Part shown: piece by piece, positions 30,884 through 31,264 of the stretch
How the letters are laid out: the number at the start of each line of letters is the position of its first letter
Position numbering within the stretch: position 1 is the first letter of the stretch
Assembly (NCBI GenBank): GCA_030066455.1
Contig: JASJBQ010000049.1
Span: 1-31,264, forward strand
DNA: 31,264 nt
Direction: 5' to 3'
Source of the DNA: Desulfobacterales bacterium
GTDB lineage: Bacteria; Desulfobacterota; Desulfobacteria; Desulfobacterales; UBA5852
Notes under the pieces: model-generated
Database searches by the model: none
What the model was told of the DNA's origin: nothing
Seen by the model: the letters and a program-made list of their open reading frames with translations, nothing else
Program-made: the position numbers and the translations under genes

Positions 30884-31264
30884 TTAGTTCGGACGGGTCA
30901 GGACCGTCCTGTCGTCGAGTGCGGGCAATTCCTTGTCGGCCGGATCACGGGGATGGCGCCTGGTGGCCGGTTCCACCTGTTCCCGGGTGGGCCACTGCTT
31001 GTTGCGCAGCTTATACACCAACCGGCGCATGTCGTTCAAGATGACCAGCAGACTCGGGATCAGCACCAGGGTCAGCACGGTGGCGAAGGCAACGCCGGCC
31101 GCCAGCGCCAGGGCCATGGGGATCAGGAACCTGGCCTGCAGATCGGTTTCGAGAATCATGGGCGCCAGTCCGCCGACGGTGCTGAACGAGGTCAGGATAA
31201 TGGCCCGGAAACGCCGCCGCCCCCCCTGGATGATGGCGTCGAAAAACCTCATCTTGAGCGCCAG
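30884..31264 (-). CDS. RND efflux transporter, C-terminal part (partial)
   Basis: The last about 126 residues of a resistance-nodulation-division transporter; the gene continues beyond the right edge. LALKMRFFDAIIQGGRRRFRAIILTSFSTVGGLAPMILETDLQARFLIPMALALAAGVAFATVLTLVLIPSLLVIL matches the last transmembrane helices of AcrB-type pumps (TM11-TM12 with the family's GLxPMxxETDLQAxFLIPMA). It is followed by a basic cytoplasmic tail rich in Arg, Pro and Asp. It exports small molecules with proton motive force together with the TolC protein encoded next. No adaptor gene is visible; it may lie upstream outside the window. The substrate is unknown. Confidence 0.93.
   Translation of the reverse strand: MALKMRFFDAIIQGGRRRFRAIILTSFSTVGGLAPMILETDLQARFLIPMALALAAGVAFATVLTLVLIPSLLVILNDMRRLVYKLRNKQWPTREQVEPATRRHPRDPADKELPALDDRTVLTRPN

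Noticed and set aside
1..31264. CRISPR arrays, tRNA or rRNA genes
   Set aside because: No regularly spaced repeats, no cloverleaf-like sequence with a TTCGA arm and acceptor stem, and no rRNA signature was seen by eye.

Overview
The window reads as chromosomal DNA of a GC-rich, Gram-negative bacterium. The best inference is a Desulfobacterota lineage of the Desulfosarcina/Desulfatitalea type. This rests on family make-up: a LUD-domain protein beside a YcgN-like Cys protein, a rubrerythrin-like protein, a stand-alone rubredoxin-like knuckle, a Pal-type lipoprotein, a TolC/RND exporter, GT9 and an EI24 membrane protein. Frequent GTG and TTG starts and overlapping start/stop codons are also typical. 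No rRNA, tRNA or CRISPR array was seen. Taxonomy is inference, because no marker gene for naming is present.

Layout. 1-2.4 kb: a TPR membrane protein, a rubrerythrin-like ferritin fold protein, an ArsR regulator with its own promoter/operator, a secreted SNase-like nuclease and a small excisionase-type HTH protein. 2.5-5.8 kb: a LUD-YcgN pair on the minus strand, a small possibly decayed zinc-ribbon protein and a full UbiB-family kinase-like protein. 5.9-10.3 kb: an acyl-CoA dehydrogenase, a membrane HAMP/SpoIIE-type phosphatase and a LOG-family protein. 10.3-14.5 kb: a Pal-type lipoprotein divergent from an MFS transporter, then EI24 and DnaJ genes. A Cys-rich reading frame lies in phase upstream of dnaJ and is separated from it by one TGA. 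14.7-17.6 kb: a PAC2 protein, a small conserved protein, a membrane-anchored unknown overlapping a 41-residue rubredoxin-like gene, and a receiver domain lacking its phosphoacceptor. 17.8-20.2 kb: an RsmF-like rRNA methyltransferase and a short GT9 glycosyltransferase, with an extremely AT-rich patch between them. 20.9-23.0 kb: a tightly coupled THEP1 NTPase - RluA-type pseudouridine synthase - SMUG-type uracil-DNA glycosylase operon. 23.2-25.6 kb: a small unknown, then a NUDIX-like / TIM-barrel epimerase pair. 25.7-27.7 kb: a TetR regulator and a PLP aminotransferase. 27.7-29.4 kb: an IS110/IS1111-family insertion flanked by repeats. 29.4 kb to the end: TolC and the C-terminus of an RND pump.

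How the genes work together. The strongest local regulatory story is the TetR-aminotransferase pair. An identical 12-bp sequence (ACCGACCGGTCC) lies in inverted orientation in front of the regulator and directly in front of the aminotransferase. The regulator copy also sits between the divergent NUDIX operon and tetR. The THEP1-RluA-SMUG operon groups three nucleotide/nucleic-acid enzymes with 1-4 nt overlaps. The IS110-family element carries a DEDD transposase and a structured non-coding right end, a candidate for its guide (bridge/seek) RNA. It sits between two 66-bp, about 89% identical direct repeats and a perfect 19-bp inverted repeat.

No wholly new multigene defence or biosynthetic system is evident. 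The most unusual items are the TetR shared operator, the IS110 flanks and non-coding end, the Cys-rich TGA-interrupted frame upstream of dnaJ, the phosphoacceptor-less receiver, and the rubredoxin-like microgene.
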